DNA of 31,204 nt from JBOHER01 sp050701115 (GTDB lineage Bacteria > Actinomycetota > Actinomycetes > Mycobacteriales > Pseudonocardiaceae). Below the pieces are notes generated by a model, which was given only the letters and a program-made list of their open reading frames with translations, was not told the DNA's origin and did not search any database. The stretch is taken from the NCBI GenBank assembly GCA_050701115.1, contig JBOHER010000500.1, positions 1-31,204 of the forward strand. Direction: 5' to 3'. Of this stretch, positions 1 to 8,923 are shown piece by piece. Position numbers and translations under genes: made by a program. The stretch's first letter is position 1. The number at the start of each line of letters is the position of its first letter.

Positions 1-288
1 CGAGGTGTGCCGCGCAGGCTACGGAGCCGCCCCTCCGGCCCCAAGGGTCGCTACGCGATCGCTGCGCGACGGCCTGCGGCCGCCCTTGACCCCAGAGCCT
101 CTGCAGCTCCTAGACAGACCCAACACGACGGGCAGGCCAAAAACCGACGCCTGCCCGCCCCAACGCGCGGCACACCAAAGCGGCCGCGTGCCACAAAACC
201 AAGTCTCTACGGTTCCAGGGGATTGCCAGACCCACCCGAAACAGCGATCAGGGCGCCGCATCGGTCGAGCGCGTGTGAGAAGTGAGCG
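1..288. other. No recognisable gene
   Basis: Very GC-rich sequence, open in several frames, but none of the translations looks like a known protein and all are rich in Arg, Pro and Ala as expected of non-coding high-GC DNA. No tRNA, terminator or clear promoter was seen. It lies downstream of the C-terminal end of the broken ISAs1-type transposase and may be intergenic DNA or IS flank. Confidence 0.5.
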
Positions 289-962
289 CTACTCAAAACC
301 GACCCAGCGACGGTGTCCTCCAGGGCCCGCCAGGCCCGGGCGAGCGGTCGGCGCAGGTAGTGGCACCATTCGCAACCACCCACCGCGTGAATAGCGCGAG
401 TTTTGAATGAGACACAGTGTCGGCGGGCGCGTCTGGTGTTGGTCCATCCGGTCAACCGGAACGCGGCGATGAGGGTGTTGCGGATGATCGCCATGGTCAG
501 CGGTACCGTTCCGGCGCGGAGGGTCGATTTGTCTTCTCCGAACGAACTGTCCCTCACCCAATGAACACCGGTTTCGATCGCGCCCCAGTGCCCTCGCAGC
601 AGCCGGCCGAGCTCGCGGGGGCCGGCCTGGCCGGGGATGAGGCTGGTGACGCAGTGACCGGGGCGACGCGCACGATGCGCCGCTCGGTGCGGCCGTGTCC
701 GCGGTCGTTTTCGATGTACTCGGGCGCGAACTCGGCGAGAACCGGGGGGGTCGGCGACAGCACGCGTTGCGTGGCGGCCGGTCAGCGGCTCCGGCCTGGC
801 GCCCAGCGCCAGCAGCACCTCCCGCGACACCTCCGCCACCCACTGCGCGATCGCGGTCGCCACATCTCGACCTACCCCCGCCCTCGCAGCCACGATCACC
901 GCCAGCAGAAACCCCAGCTCATCTCCAGCAGGCCGTGCCCGACCTACCTCACAGCACTCCAA
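289..962 (-). pseudogene. ISAs1-family transposase remnant, frameshifted
   Basis: Reading down the minus strand, pieces of an ISAs1 (H-repeat type) DDE transposase occur in different frames. Near 930-770 is an N-terminal-like piece with AQWVAEVSREVLLALGARP. Around 750-640 a second frame gives HGRTERRIVRVAPVT. From about 640 the first frame resumes with RELGRLLRGHWGAIETGVHW, VRDSSFGEDKSTLRAG and IIRNTLIAAFRLTGW, which matches the family's conserved C-terminal region (RGHW-IE--LHWVRD--F-ED). Much of the catalytic core between the first two pieces is missing, so this is a dead copy with at least one deletion and one frameshift. Family assignment rests on recognised motifs; exact ends are uncertain. 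Confidence 0.75.
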
Positions 963-973
963 TCCGGCGTGTC

Positions 974-1019
974 TACCTCAAACAGTCCAAACAGGACTCA
1001 ACCAGTCATACCTCAAACA
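974..1019. repeat. 11-bp direct repeats around a short hairpin
   Basis: The 11-mer tacctcaaaca occurs at 974-984 and 1009-1019. Between them gtcc/ggac (985-988 and 994-997) can form a small stem. The element lies between the stop of the oxoprolinase gene and the transposase remnant. It could be a weak terminator for the oxoprolinase transcript or a trace of the insertion; neither is established. Confidence 0.4.
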
Positions 1020-1057
1020 TGGCGGTTTCGGTGGGTCCAGAGGCACGGGAACGTCAC

Positions 1058-4000
1058 TCAGTCATCCACGCCGTAACCGCCGCCACCCGGCGTTTCCACC
1101 ACCAGCACATCTCCTGGCTCGACCTGCACCGAGTCACAACCCGACATCGCGACCTCCGTACCGTCGGCGCGTTCGATCCGGTTGAGACCCAGCGAACCGG
1201 GGGAGCCGCCCGCCATGCCGTAGGGCGACACGCGCCGGTGCCCCGACAACGTGCTCACGGTCATCGGCTCACGGAATCGGATTCGCCGCACACCGCCGTC
1301 GCCTCCACGCCACCGCCCGGCACCCCCACTACCGCGCCGGACCTTGTACTCCTCGACCAGCGCCGGAAGCCGCCACTCGAGCACTTCCGGATCGGTGAGC
1401 CGGGAATTGGTCATATGGGTCTGCACCACGGACGCCCCGTCGAAGCCCTTGCCAGCGCCCGAGCCGGAACCGAGGGTTTCGTAGTACTGGTGGCGCTCGT
1501 TGCCGAAGGTCACGTTGTTCATCGTGCCCGCGCCTTCGGCCTGCACACTGAGTGCGGCGTACAGCGCGCCGGTGACCGCCTGGGAGGTTTCCACATTCCC
1601 GGCCACCACGGCGGCGGGGTAGACCGGCGAGAGCATGGTGCCCTCGGGAATCACGATGTTCAGCGGCCGCAGGCAACCGTCGTTGAGCGGGATCTCATCG
1701 GCGACCAGCGTGCGGAAGACATATAGCACAGCGGCCGTGGCCACCGAGGACGGCGCGTTGAAGTTCGTGTCCAACTGTGCCGACGTGCCGGTGAAGTCGA
1801 TGGTCGCCGACCGGCCGTCCCGATCGACCCTCACCCGGACCGAGATCACCGCGCCGGAGTCCATCTCGTACCGGTACTCGCCGTCATCGAGCGCGTCGAT
1901 CACCCTGCGGACCGCTTCTTCGGCGTTGTCCTGCACATGCCGCATATAGGCCAGGACCACGTCGAGTCCATAGTGGTCGATCATCTTGCCGACCTCTTCG
2001 ACCCCCTTCGCGTTGGCCGCGATCTTCGCCCGCAGGTCGGCGATGTTCGTCTGCGGGTTCCGGGATGGGTAGCGCGCTTCGGTCAGTAACCGCAGTGTCT
2101 CCTCCTCGCGCAACCGTCCCTGCTCCACCAGCAGCCAGTTGTCGAACAACACCCCCTCTTCCTCGACCACGCGGCTGTTGGCAGGCATCGAGCCGGGTGT
2201 CAGCCCGCCGATCTCGGCATGGTGACCACGGGAGGCGACGAAGAACAGGATCGACTCGCCCGCCCGGTCGAATACCGGCGTGATCACGGTGATGTCGGGC
2301 AGATGGGTACCACCGTGGTACGGGTCGTTGACCGCGTACACCTCACCGCGCTTCATCTGGCCCGCCCTGCGCCGAACGACCTCCTTGACGCTGGTGCCCA
2401 TCGAACCGAGGTGCACCGGAATGTGCGGGGCGTTCGCGATGAGGTTGCCGTCCGGGTCGAACAGCGCGCAGGAGAAGTCAAGCCGCTCCTTGATGTTGAC
2501 CGACTGCGCCGTGGACTCGAGCGCCGCGCCCATCTGCTCGGCGATGGACATGAACAGGTTGTTGAAGATCTCCAGCAGGACCGGATCCGCTGCGGTTCCC
2601 ACGTCCGCCCCGGCGGGAGCTGCGACCCGGTCGAGGACGAGGTGGCCTTCGGGCGCGCGGGTGGCTTGCCAGCCTTCGTCGACCACGGTGGTCGAATTCG
2701 CCTCGGCGATGATCGCTGGTCCGGTCACCGTCTCACCCTCATGCAACCGCTCGCGCCGGTGCAGGGGCGTCTCGTGCCAGGCGTCGCACGCATACATCGG
2801 TACCGAGTCGATCGGTCCGCCTGCGCTTGCCGGGGTCGTCCCGCCGACCCGCGACAGGTCGGGGGGTTCGCTCAGGCCGGTCGCTTCCACGGACAAGGCT
2901 TCGACCACGAGGGGGCGGTCCATCAGGAACGAGTACGTCCTGCGGTAGCTGGCCTCGAAGGCCGCGAGCATCGGTTCGGGTTCGTCGAGGTCCACCTGCA
3001 CCGTGCTGTCGGTGCCGTCGTAACGCAGGTGGGCCCTGCGGGCGATCCGGATGCGGTCCTCCGGCACCTCCTCGTCGCGTAACTCGGCTCGCGCGGACGA
3101 TTCCAGGTCCTCGGCGACCTCGAGCAGCCGCGGCATCGCGTCCTGGGTGAGCTGTTGTTCCACCGACTGCTCGCGCATTGCGGTGATATCGGCCAGGCCG
3201 ATGCCCAGCGCGGAGAGCACGCCCGCCATCGGCGGCACCAGCACGGTACGGATGCCCAGCGAATCGGCGACCGCGCAGGCGTGCTGTCCGCCCGCCCCGC
3301 CGAAGGTGGTCAGCGCGTATTCGGTGACATCGTGGCCCTTCTCCACCGAGATGCGCTTGACCGCATTGGCCATGTTCGCCACCGCGATTTGCAGGTAGCC
3401 TTCCGCGACCTGCTCCGGAGTCCGGTCATCACCGGTCTGCTCGCCGATCTCGGCAGCCAGCCGCGCGAAGCCCTTCCGCACGACCTCGGCGTCCAGCGGT
3501 GCGTCCCCGTCCGGGCCGAAGACGTGCGGGAAATGTGCAGGCTGGATCCGGCCCAGCATCACGTTCGCGTCGGTGACGGTGAGCGGACCACCGCCCGAGT
3601 AGCAGGCGGGCCCTGGACTCGCCCCCGCCGAGTCCGGCCCGACCCGATAGCGGCTGCCGTCGAAGTGCAGAATCGAGCCGCCACCCGCGGCGACGGTGTG
3701 GATGTCCAGCATCGGCGCGCGCAGCCGGATACCCGCGACCTGAGTCTGAAAGACCCGCTCGTAGGACCCCGCGAAGTGCGACACGTCGGTGGACGTGCCG
3801 CCCATGTCGAAGCCGATCACCTTGTGCCTGCCGACCAGTCGCGACATCCGCACCATGCCCACGATGCCGCCTGCTGGACCGGACAGGATCGCGTCCTTGC
3901 CGCGGAAATGGCGTGCCTCGGCCAGCCCTCCGTTGGACTGCATGAACATCAGCGGCACGTCGCCCATCTGCTCCGCCACGTGATCGACGTACCGCCGCAG

Positions 4001-4657
4001 TACCGGGGAGAGGTAGGCGTCCATCACGGCGGTGTCGCCCCGGGGGACCACCCTCATCAGCGGACTGACCTCGCTGGACAGTGAGATCTGCGGGAAACCG
4101 AGCCGAGCCACCAGCTCACCCACCGCCCGTTCGTGCGCCGGGTAGAGGTGACTGTGCAGGCAGACCACCGCCACCGCACCGATGCCGTCCTCGAGAGCGT
4201 CCCGAAGGTCACCGGCAAGCCGATCGAGGTCCGGTTCGCGAAGTACCTCGCCCTGCGCGGTGACCCGCTGGTCGACCTCGATCACCCGCTCGTAGAGCAG
4301 TTCGGCCAGCTCGATGTGCCGGGCGAAGATCCGGGGCCGGTCCTGGTAACCGATCCGCAGTGCGTCGGCGAACCCCTTGGTGATGACCAGCGCGGTGCGC
4401 TCGCCCTTGCGTTCCAGCAGCGCGTTGGTCGCGACCGTGGTGCCCATCCGCACCTGGGTGACCTGTGCGGCGGGGACGGGCTCATCGGAGCCGAGGTCGA
4501 GCAGGGTCCTGATCCCGGCGACAGCGGCGTCGGAATAGCGAGCCGGGTTCTCCGAGAGCAGCTTGTGTGTGACCAGGGCGCCATCGGGCCGCCGAGCGAC
4601 GATGTCGGTGAACGTGCCGCCCCGATCGACCCAGAACTGCCAGCCCGCACTCGTCAC
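1058..4657 (-). CDS. 5-oxoprolinase / hydantoinase, HyuA-HyuB fusion
   Basis: ATP-dependent opening of the 5-oxo-L-proline ring to glutamate (or of a related hydantoin-type ring) in the cytoplasm. The 1199-residue protein has the fused architecture of eukaryote-type 5-oxoprolinases. The HyuA half (about 1-690) carries the N-terminal RGGTFTDIV phosphate-binding loop and the internal GFDMGGTSTDVS motif of the actin-like ATPase fold. The HyuB half (about 700-1199) has the NDPYHGGTHLPDITV and ASRGHHAEIGG signatures and ends in a Gly-rich VETPGGGGYG tail. Length is normal for the fused family. The start is a GTG with a gaaggga-like ribosome site just upstream; no in-frame ATG fits better. It is monocistronic and divergent from pckG. 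Substrate cannot be decided from sequence: N-methylhydantoinases and acetophenone carboxylases share the fold. Confidence 0.93.
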   Translation of the reverse strand: MTSAGWQFWVDRGGTFTDIVARRPDGALVTHKLLSENPARYSDAAVAGIRTLLDLGSDEPVPAAQVTQVRMGTTVATNALLERKGERTALVITKGFADALRIGYQDRPRIFARHIELAELLYERVIEVDQRVTAQGEVLREPDLDRLAGDLRDALEDGIGAVAVVCLHSHLYPAHERAVGELVARLGFPQISLSSEVSPLMRVVPRGDTAVMDAYLSPVLRRYVDHVAEQMGDVPLMFMQSNGGLAEARHFRGKDAILSGPAGGIVGMVRMSRLVGRHKVIGFDMGGTSTDVSHFAGSYERVFQTQVAGIRLRAPMLDIHTVAAGGGSILHFDGSRYRVGPDSAGASPGPACYSGGGPLTVTDANVMLGRIQPAHFPHVFGPDGDAPLDAEVVRKGFARLAAEIGEQTGDDRTPEQVAEGYLQIAVANMANAVKRISVEKGHDVTEYALTTFGGAGGQHACAVADSLGIRTVLVPPMAGVLSALGIGLADITAMREQSVEQQLTQDAMPRLLEVAEDLESSARAELRDEEVPEDRIRIARRAHLRYDGTDSTVQVDLDEPEPMLAAFEASYRRTYSFLMDRPLVVEALSVEATGLSEPPDLSRVGGTTPASAGGPIDSVPMYACDAWHETPLHRRERLHEGETVTGPAIIAEANSTTVVDEGWQATRAPEGHLVLDRVAAPAGADVGTAADPVLLEIFNNLFMSIAEQMGAALESTAQSVNIKERLDFSCALFDPDGNLIANAPHIPVHLGSMGTSVKEVVRRRAGQMKRGEVYAVNDPYHGGTHLPDITVITPVFDRAGESILFFVASRGHHAEIGGLTPGSMPANSRVVEEEGVLFDNWLLVEQGRLREEETLRLLTEARYPSRNPQTNIADLRAKIAANAKGVEEVGKMIDHYGLDVVLAYMRHVQDNAEEAVRRVIDALDDGEYRYEMDSGAVISVRVRVDRDGRSATIDFTGTSAQLDTNFNAPSSVATAAVLYVFRTLVADEIPLNDGCLRPLNIVIPEGTMLSPVYPAAVVAGNVETSQAVTGALYAALSVQAEGAGTMNNVTFGNERHQYYETLGSGSGAGKGFDGASVVQTHMTNSRLTDPEVLEWRLPALVEEYKVRRGSGGAGRWRGGDGGVRRIRFREPMTVSTLSGHRRVSPYGMAGGSPGSLGLNRIERADGTEVAMSGCDSVQVEPGDVLVVETPGGGGYGVDD

Positions 4658-4845
4658 CCAGGTTCCCTTCGTCCTCGCGACTCAGCCGATTGCGCCTGAT
4701 CCTTCTACCATCATGAATGGCCTGAGTGCGGTGGCCACGCGGGATTGGCCATGCGTGAAGACTTGCGGTGAGCTGTCACTGCGTTCACGGTGGATTCGGC
4801 GGATGTTGAGCTCGGTGCGGTGATGCGCGAAGGGGCGTGGGGTTG
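4658..4845. promoter_or_regulatory. Divergent promoter region, oxoprolinase / pckG
   Basis: This 188-bp gap separates two divergently read genes and must hold both start regions. The hexamer tggcca occurs twice close together (around 4730-4750). No convincing -35/-10 pair or operator could be assigned. Confidence 0.45.
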
Positions 4846-6666
4846 ATGAGCAGGATGAGGACGGCTCCGACGAGCCACCAGGGCTTGTTGGCGTGGGTCG
4901 GTGAAGTCGCGGAGCTGACGACCCCGGACGACGTGGTCTGGTGCGACGGCTCGGACGGCGAATGGGACCGGCTGACCAGGCGGCTCGCCGAGGGCGGAAC
5001 ACTGATCCGGTTGACGAAGAAGCCGAACTCCTTCTGGTGTGCGTCCGACCCGGCCGATGTGGCCAGGGTGGAGGACTGCACCTTCATCTGCTCTCAGCGC
5101 GAGGATGATGCGGGCCCGACCAACAACTGGATGGATCCGGCCGAGATGAAGTCGATCATGACTGAGCTCTACCGCGGTTGCATGCGTGGTCGGACCATGT
5201 ACGTGATCCCGTTCTGCATGGGACCGCTCGGCGCGGAGGACCCCAAGCTGGGGGTGGAGATCACCGACTCGGCCTATGTCGTGGCCTCGATGCGGATTAT
5301 GACCCGGATGGGCACGGCAGCGCTGGACAAGTTCATCGCCGAGAACGGCACGGAGCGCCCATTCGTGCCCGCGCTGCATTCGGTGGGTGCCCCACTCAAG
5401 CCAGGACAGGCAGACGTTCCGTGGCCCTGCAACGACACCAAGTACATCTCGCACTTCCCCGAGGAGCGGGCGATCTGGAGCTTCGGTTCCGGCTACGGCG
5501 GAAACTCGTTGCTGGGCAAGAAGTGCTACTCACTGCGGATAGCCTCGGTGATGGCGCACGACGAGGGCTGGCTGGCCGAACACATGCTGATCCTCAAGCT
5601 GATCTCACCGGAGAACAAGGCGTACTACCTGGCCGCGGCGTTCCCGAGCGCCTGCGGCAAGACCAACCTGGCGATGCTGGAACCCAAGGTGCCGGGCTGG
5701 CGGGCCGAGACGCTGGGTGATGACATCGCCTGGATGCGGTTCGGCGCGGACGGCCGGCTGTATGCGGTCAACCCCGAGTTCGGCTTCTTCGGGGTGGCGC
5801 CCGGCACCGGCTGGAAGACCAATCCGAACGCGATGCGCACGATCGAGAAGGGCAACACGCTGTTCACCAACGTGGGCCTTACCGACGACGGCGACGTCTG
5901 GTGGGAGGGCATGAGCGAGCCGCCCGAGCACCTGACGTCGTGGCGTAAGCAGGACTGGACGCCGGACTCGGACACGACGGCCGCGCACCCGAATTCGCGG
6001 TACTGCACACCGATGTCGCAGTGCCCGATCGTGGCACCCGAGTGGGACGACCCGCGGGGTGTGCCGATCTCGGCGATCCTGTTCGGTGGCAGGCGCGCCA
6101 CCACGATCCCGTTGGTCACCGAGTCCCGAGACTGGCAACGCGGCGTGTTCATGGGAGCGACTCTGTCCTCGGAAACCACCGCGGCCGCGACCGGCCAGGT
6201 CGGCGTGGTGCGTCGCGATCCGATGGCGATGCTGCCGTTCCTCGGCTACCACGTAGGTGACTACCTGAACCACTGGTCGGAGATCGGCAAGGCGGCCGAT
6301 GAGGCGAAGCTGCCGAAGATCTTCTACGTCAACTGGTTCCGCCGAGGCGCGGACAAGCGCTTCCTGTGGCCCGGCTTCGGGGAGAACTCCCGGGTGCTGA
6401 AGTGGATCATCGAGCGGATCGAGGGCAAGGCGTCCGGGACCGAGACCCCGATCGGTTACGTACCTACTCCCGATGCGCTGGATCTGTCCGGCCTCGGTAC
6501 GTCCACAGCGGACGTCGAGGAGGCTCTCGCGGTCGACAAGGATGAGTGGCTCGCCGAACTGCCCATGATCGAGGAGTGGTTCGGCAAAATCGGCGACAAG
6601 CTGCCCAGCTCGCTGCGCGACGAACTCGATGCGCTCAAGCACCGCTTCGACGGCGCTGCCCGGTAG
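4846..6666 (+). CDS. pckG: Phosphoenolpyruvate carboxykinase (GTP)
   Basis: Interconverts oxaloacetate + GTP and phosphoenolpyruvate + CO2 + GDP, the entry step of gluconeogenesis and an anaplerotic node. The protein is 606 residues from the chosen ATG, the usual length for actinobacterial GTP-type enzymes. Diagnostic motifs are FPSACGKTNLAML (266-278; P-loop with K272 and the hyperreactive Cys C270), YGGNSLLGKKC for the oxaloacetate site, FWRRG-like NWFRRGADKRFLWPGFGEN for the guanine/metal region, and the early GLLAWVGEVAEL that opens the family. In-frame GTG (4837) and TTG (4843) codons lie upstream, but the aagggg ribosome site at 4830-4835 suits the ATG at 4846 best; ATG 4855 is another possibility. 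Expressed alone; the next gene has its own promoter region. Confidence 0.97.
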   Translation: MSRMRTAPTSHQGLLAWVGEVAELTTPDDVVWCDGSDGEWDRLTRRLAEGGTLIRLTKKPNSFWCASDPADVARVEDCTFICSQREDDAGPTNNWMDPAEMKSIMTELYRGCMRGRTMYVIPFCMGPLGAEDPKLGVEITDSAYVVASMRIMTRMGTAALDKFIAENGTERPFVPALHSVGAPLKPGQADVPWPCNDTKYISHFPEERAIWSFGSGYGGNSLLGKKCYSLRIASVMAHDEGWLAEHMLILKLISPENKAYYLAAAFPSACGKTNLAMLEPKVPGWRAETLGDDIAWMRFGADGRLYAVNPEFGFFGVAPGTGWKTNPNAMRTIEKGNTLFTNVGLTDDGDVWWEGMSEPPEHLTSWRKQDWTPDSDTTAAHPNSRYCTPMSQCPIVAPEWDDPRGVPISAILFGGRRATTIPLVTESRDWQRGVFMGATLSSETTAAATGQVGVVRRDPMAMLPFLGYHVGDYLNHWSEIGKAADEAKLPKIFYVNWFRRGADKRFLWPGFGENSRVLKWIIERIEGKASGTETPIGYVPTPDALDLSGLGTSTADVEEALAVDKDEWLAELPMIEEWFGKIGDKLPSSLRDELDALKHRFDGAAR

Positions 6667-6705
6667 TCACCCCAGCGGAATCGGGAACAAGTTTCACGTT
6701 AGGGG

Positions 6706-6735
6706 TTGTCACTCCTTTGGGTGATACGGTAGTAA
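6706..6735 (+). promoter_or_regulatory. Candidate promoter of the secreted protease
   Basis: A ttgtca hexamer (6706-6711) and tagtaa (6730-6735) are 18 bp apart, about 115 bp before the protease start. This fits a loose sigma-70-type promoter; it is a pattern match only. Confidence 0.3.
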
Positions 6736-6851
6736 AACATCGGCGAGCAACCCGTTAGCCCGAACGGCGGCGGACCGCACGGCCGATACGTGGACCCCAC
6801 GATCGCCAGGTAGTCCCACCCCGGGGAGTCTTCACCGGAAGGATCAACCCC

Positions 6852-7583
6852 ATGAAGCAGTGGCTCCACCGCGCCGCGGCTGTCACAGCCTGCGCCGCGC
6901 TCGCGTCGTTGGCCCTGGTTCCGTCCGCCCAGGCGCAGGAACCGGTCATCCAACCAGGCGTCTCGATCTACAACGGCAGTGGTTACTGCACCCTGAACTG
7001 GATCTACGACGGCACCGGAGCCCAGGCGGGCAAGGTGTACGGCGGTACCGCCGCGCACTGCGTCGACGGCGTCGGGCAACGCATCTCGCTGTCCAGCGGA
7101 AGCCTCGGTGAAGCCATCCAGGAATTCGGCTCGGTCGCCTATACGGACGACAACCTGGACTACGCGTTCATCGAGATCGACGCCGACCGGGTCGCTCAGG
7201 TCGACCCGGCCATGAAGGGCCACCCGGCGATCCCGACCGGCTTCTCGACGACCGAGACCGCCGCACAGGGCGACATCATTCAGTTCTCCGGCAACGGCGT
7301 CGGCTTCCACCTGCTCGAGCCGACCCAGGAGCAGCGCCAGGGCGTGCTGCACTCCAACGACGGCACCCAGCACTATGTGGTCGGCGCGGTCAGCCCCGGT
7401 GACTCGGGCGGCCCGGTCGCCGACGTCACCGACGACAACAAGGCCCTCGGCCTGGTCAACACGGTCGGGGTCGGTGTGGTGAACGGCTTGCCCTACGCCG
7501 GTGAGGGCGGCATCTCGCTCGAGGGTATGTTCACCGATGCCGCGAGCGCTGGCTTCACCGTCACGCTGCGCACCGTCGGCTGA
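6852..7583 (+). CDS. Secreted S1-family serine protease
   Basis: Predicted exported chymotrypsin/trypsin-fold peptidase of 243 residues. A Sec signal peptide spans about 1-28 (KQWLHR basic start, Ala/Leu core, cleavage after AQA). The catalytic triad is visible: H69 in GGTAAHC, D103 in DNLDYAFIEI and S185 in GDSGGP. C46 and C70 can form the conserved disulfide next to the catalytic His. The mature part begins almost at once, so there is no long streptogrisin-type propeptide. It resembles the short S1 proteins common in Actinobacteria. The ribosome site ggaagga sits 9 nt before the ATG. A perfect hairpin terminator follows. Natural substrate unknown. Confidence 0.93.
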   Translation: MKQWLHRAAAVTACAALASLALVPSAQAQEPVIQPGVSIYNGSGYCTLNWIYDGTGAQAGKVYGGTAAHCVDGVGQRISLSSGSLGEAIQEFGSVAYTDDNLDYAFIEIDADRVAQVDPAMKGHPAIPTGFSTTETAAQGDIIQFSGNGVGFHLLEPTQEQRQGVLHSNDGTQHYVVGAVSPGDSGGPVADVTDDNKALGLVNTVGVGVVNGLPYAGEGGISLEGMFTDAASAGFTVTLRTVG

Positions 7584-7601
7584 ACTGCGGTAGCGCTCAC
7601 A

Positions 7602-7633
7602 CTCGAGGCCGCCCCTGGTGGGGCGGCCTCGAG
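7602..7633 (+). terminator. Perfect 14-bp terminator hairpin
   Basis: ctcgaggccgcccc (7602-7615) pairs perfectly with 7620-7633 across a 4-nt loop, followed by ttgcttct. It ends the protease transcript and, being symmetrical, may also stop the opposing transcript that comes from 7665. Confidence 0.9.
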
Positions 7634-7664
7634 TTGCTTCTGGGGTGCTCAGAATGGGCGGAAC

Positions 7665-7877
7665 TCAGGAAGCGCGGCGCAACTCCTCGGTGACCGACCA
7701 GGCTGTACACGCGCAGCCACCCTCAACGGCGTGGCAGTCGATGACGAGCGGGTGCCGAAGGTCCGCGGTGTCCCGGCAGCCGGGTTCGGTGCATTCGATG
7801 AGACCGTCGTAGTGCAGCACCAGCGTCCCGTGGCAGTGGTCGAGGTCACTGGTGCATTTCGCGCATTCCGTGATCAT
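7665..7877 (-). CDS. Small Cys/His-rich conserved protein
   Basis: 70 residues with CAKC at 5-8, HCHG at 14-17, then single or paired Cys at 29, 34, 48, 55 and 57, plus His 22, 42 and 49. This is enough to bind one or two zinc ions. I recognise it only as a type of small protein often seen in Actinobacteria; no function is known to me. An upstream in-frame extension exists, but the ATG at 7875-7877 has a cggaggg ribosome site immediately before it and begins the conserved-looking part. It lies 95 bp downstream of Ku on the same strand and could be co-transcribed with it. Confidence 0.7.
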   Translation of the reverse strand: MITECAKCTSDLDHCHGTLVLHYDGLIECTEPGCRDTADLRHPLVIDCHAVEGGCACTAWSVTEELRRAS

Positions 7878-7972
7878 GATGCCCTCCGCGACTTCCGTTC
7901 GCCCTCTTGGTACCACTCGGGGACCGGCGGAGCCCTGCACTGGCGCGGCGTGTCGCGATTTCGGCGTCGGCT

Positions 7973-8872
7973 TCAGGCGGTCTTGGTGGTTCGGCGGGTC
8001 CGGGTGGCCGGTTTCTTCGGCGTGGGCTCCTTCTCAGTGCTCGTCTTGGTTGTCCGCTTCGCCGGTGCTTTGCGGGCTGTTGCGGCGGGTTTGCGGGTCT
8101 TCTTGGCGGCGTTGACGCTGGCCTGCAGTGCCGCCATCAGGTCGACGACCTCGGCCTTGCCGCCCTTCGCCTTGGGAGTCACGGTGGCTTTGCCCGCCAC
8201 CTTCGCCTCGATCAGGGTCTCCAGGGCTTCACGGTAGCTGTCGGTGTAGTTATCCGGCTCGAACACCGGCTCGGACAGCGAATCGATCAGCGAGCCGGCC
8301 ATGGTCAGCTCCTGGGGCCGCACCTGCGGTGGGTCCTCGCGCAGGAAGCCGAAGTCGGGGGTGCGCACCTCGTCGGGCCACAGCATGGTCGTCATCAGCA
8401 GGACATCAGCATGTACCCGGAGCAGGGCCAGGGTCTCCCGCTGGCGCAGCGCAACCTTCGCGATCGCGACGTTTCCCGACTTGTGCAGCGCGTCCCGCAG
8501 CAGCACGTACGGCTTGGTGGCGGCCTTCTGCGGCTCGAGGTAATAGGTACGGTCGAAGTAGATCGGATCGATCGATTCCAGTGGGACGAACTCGAGCACG
8601 TCGATGGTGCGTGAGCTGGACAGTGGTAAGTCGGCCAGGTCGGTGTCGGTGAGGACGACCATCTCGCCGTCCGCCAGCTCGTAGCCCTTGGCGATATCGG
8701 CGTAGGGAACCTCCTTGTCCTCGGCCGAGCAGAACCGCCGGTACTGGATCCGGCCACCGTCGGAGGCGTGCACCTGGCGTAGTGAGACGTTCTTGTTCTC
8801 GGTCGCCGCATACAGATGGATCGGAATGGTGACCAGGCCGAAGGAGACCGAACCCTTCCACATCGCGCGCAT
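7973..8872 (-). CDS. ku: Ku DNA end-binding protein (bacterial NHEJ)
   Basis: Homodimeric ring protein that binds double-strand DNA ends and recruits a LigD-type ligase. The 299-residue protein starts with the typical MRAMWKGSVSFGLVTIP and keeps SLRQVHASDGGRIQYRRFC, EFVPLESIDPIYFDRTYYLEP and SLIDSLSEPVFEPDNYTDSY through about residue 245. The last 40 residues are a Lys/Arg/Thr-rich low-complexity tail, as in actinobacterial Ku proteins that use the tail for DNA contact and threading. A ggagg site lies 6 nt before the ATG. Its usual partner, a ligase with a LigD phosphoesterase domain, lies 2.6 kb away on the same strand, with the desaturase and GCS2 genes between them. Confidence 0.97.
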   Translation of the reverse strand: MRAMWKGSVSFGLVTIPIHLYAATENKNVSLRQVHASDGGRIQYRRFCSAEDKEVPYADIAKGYELADGEMVVLTDTDLADLPLSSSRTIDVLEFVPLESIDPIYFDRTYYLEPQKAATKPYVLLRDALHKSGNVAIAKVALRQRETLALLRVHADVLLMTTMLWPDEVRTPDFGFLREDPPQVRPQELTMAGSLIDSLSEPVFEPDNYTDSYREALETLIEAKVAGKATVTPKAKGGKAEVVDLMAALQASVNAAKKTRKPAATARKAPAKRTTKTSTEKEPTPKKPATRTRRTTKTA

Positions 8873-8923
8873 CGCACACCTCCGACATCCCCGCCCACGA
8901 ACCCTCTTGCTGTGACGGTACGT

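Noticed and set aside
207..962. A continuous 251-codon minus-strand reading frame taken as one gene
   Set aside because: Only parts of it match ISAs1 transposase and the middle match is in another frame, so it is a frameshifted remnant.
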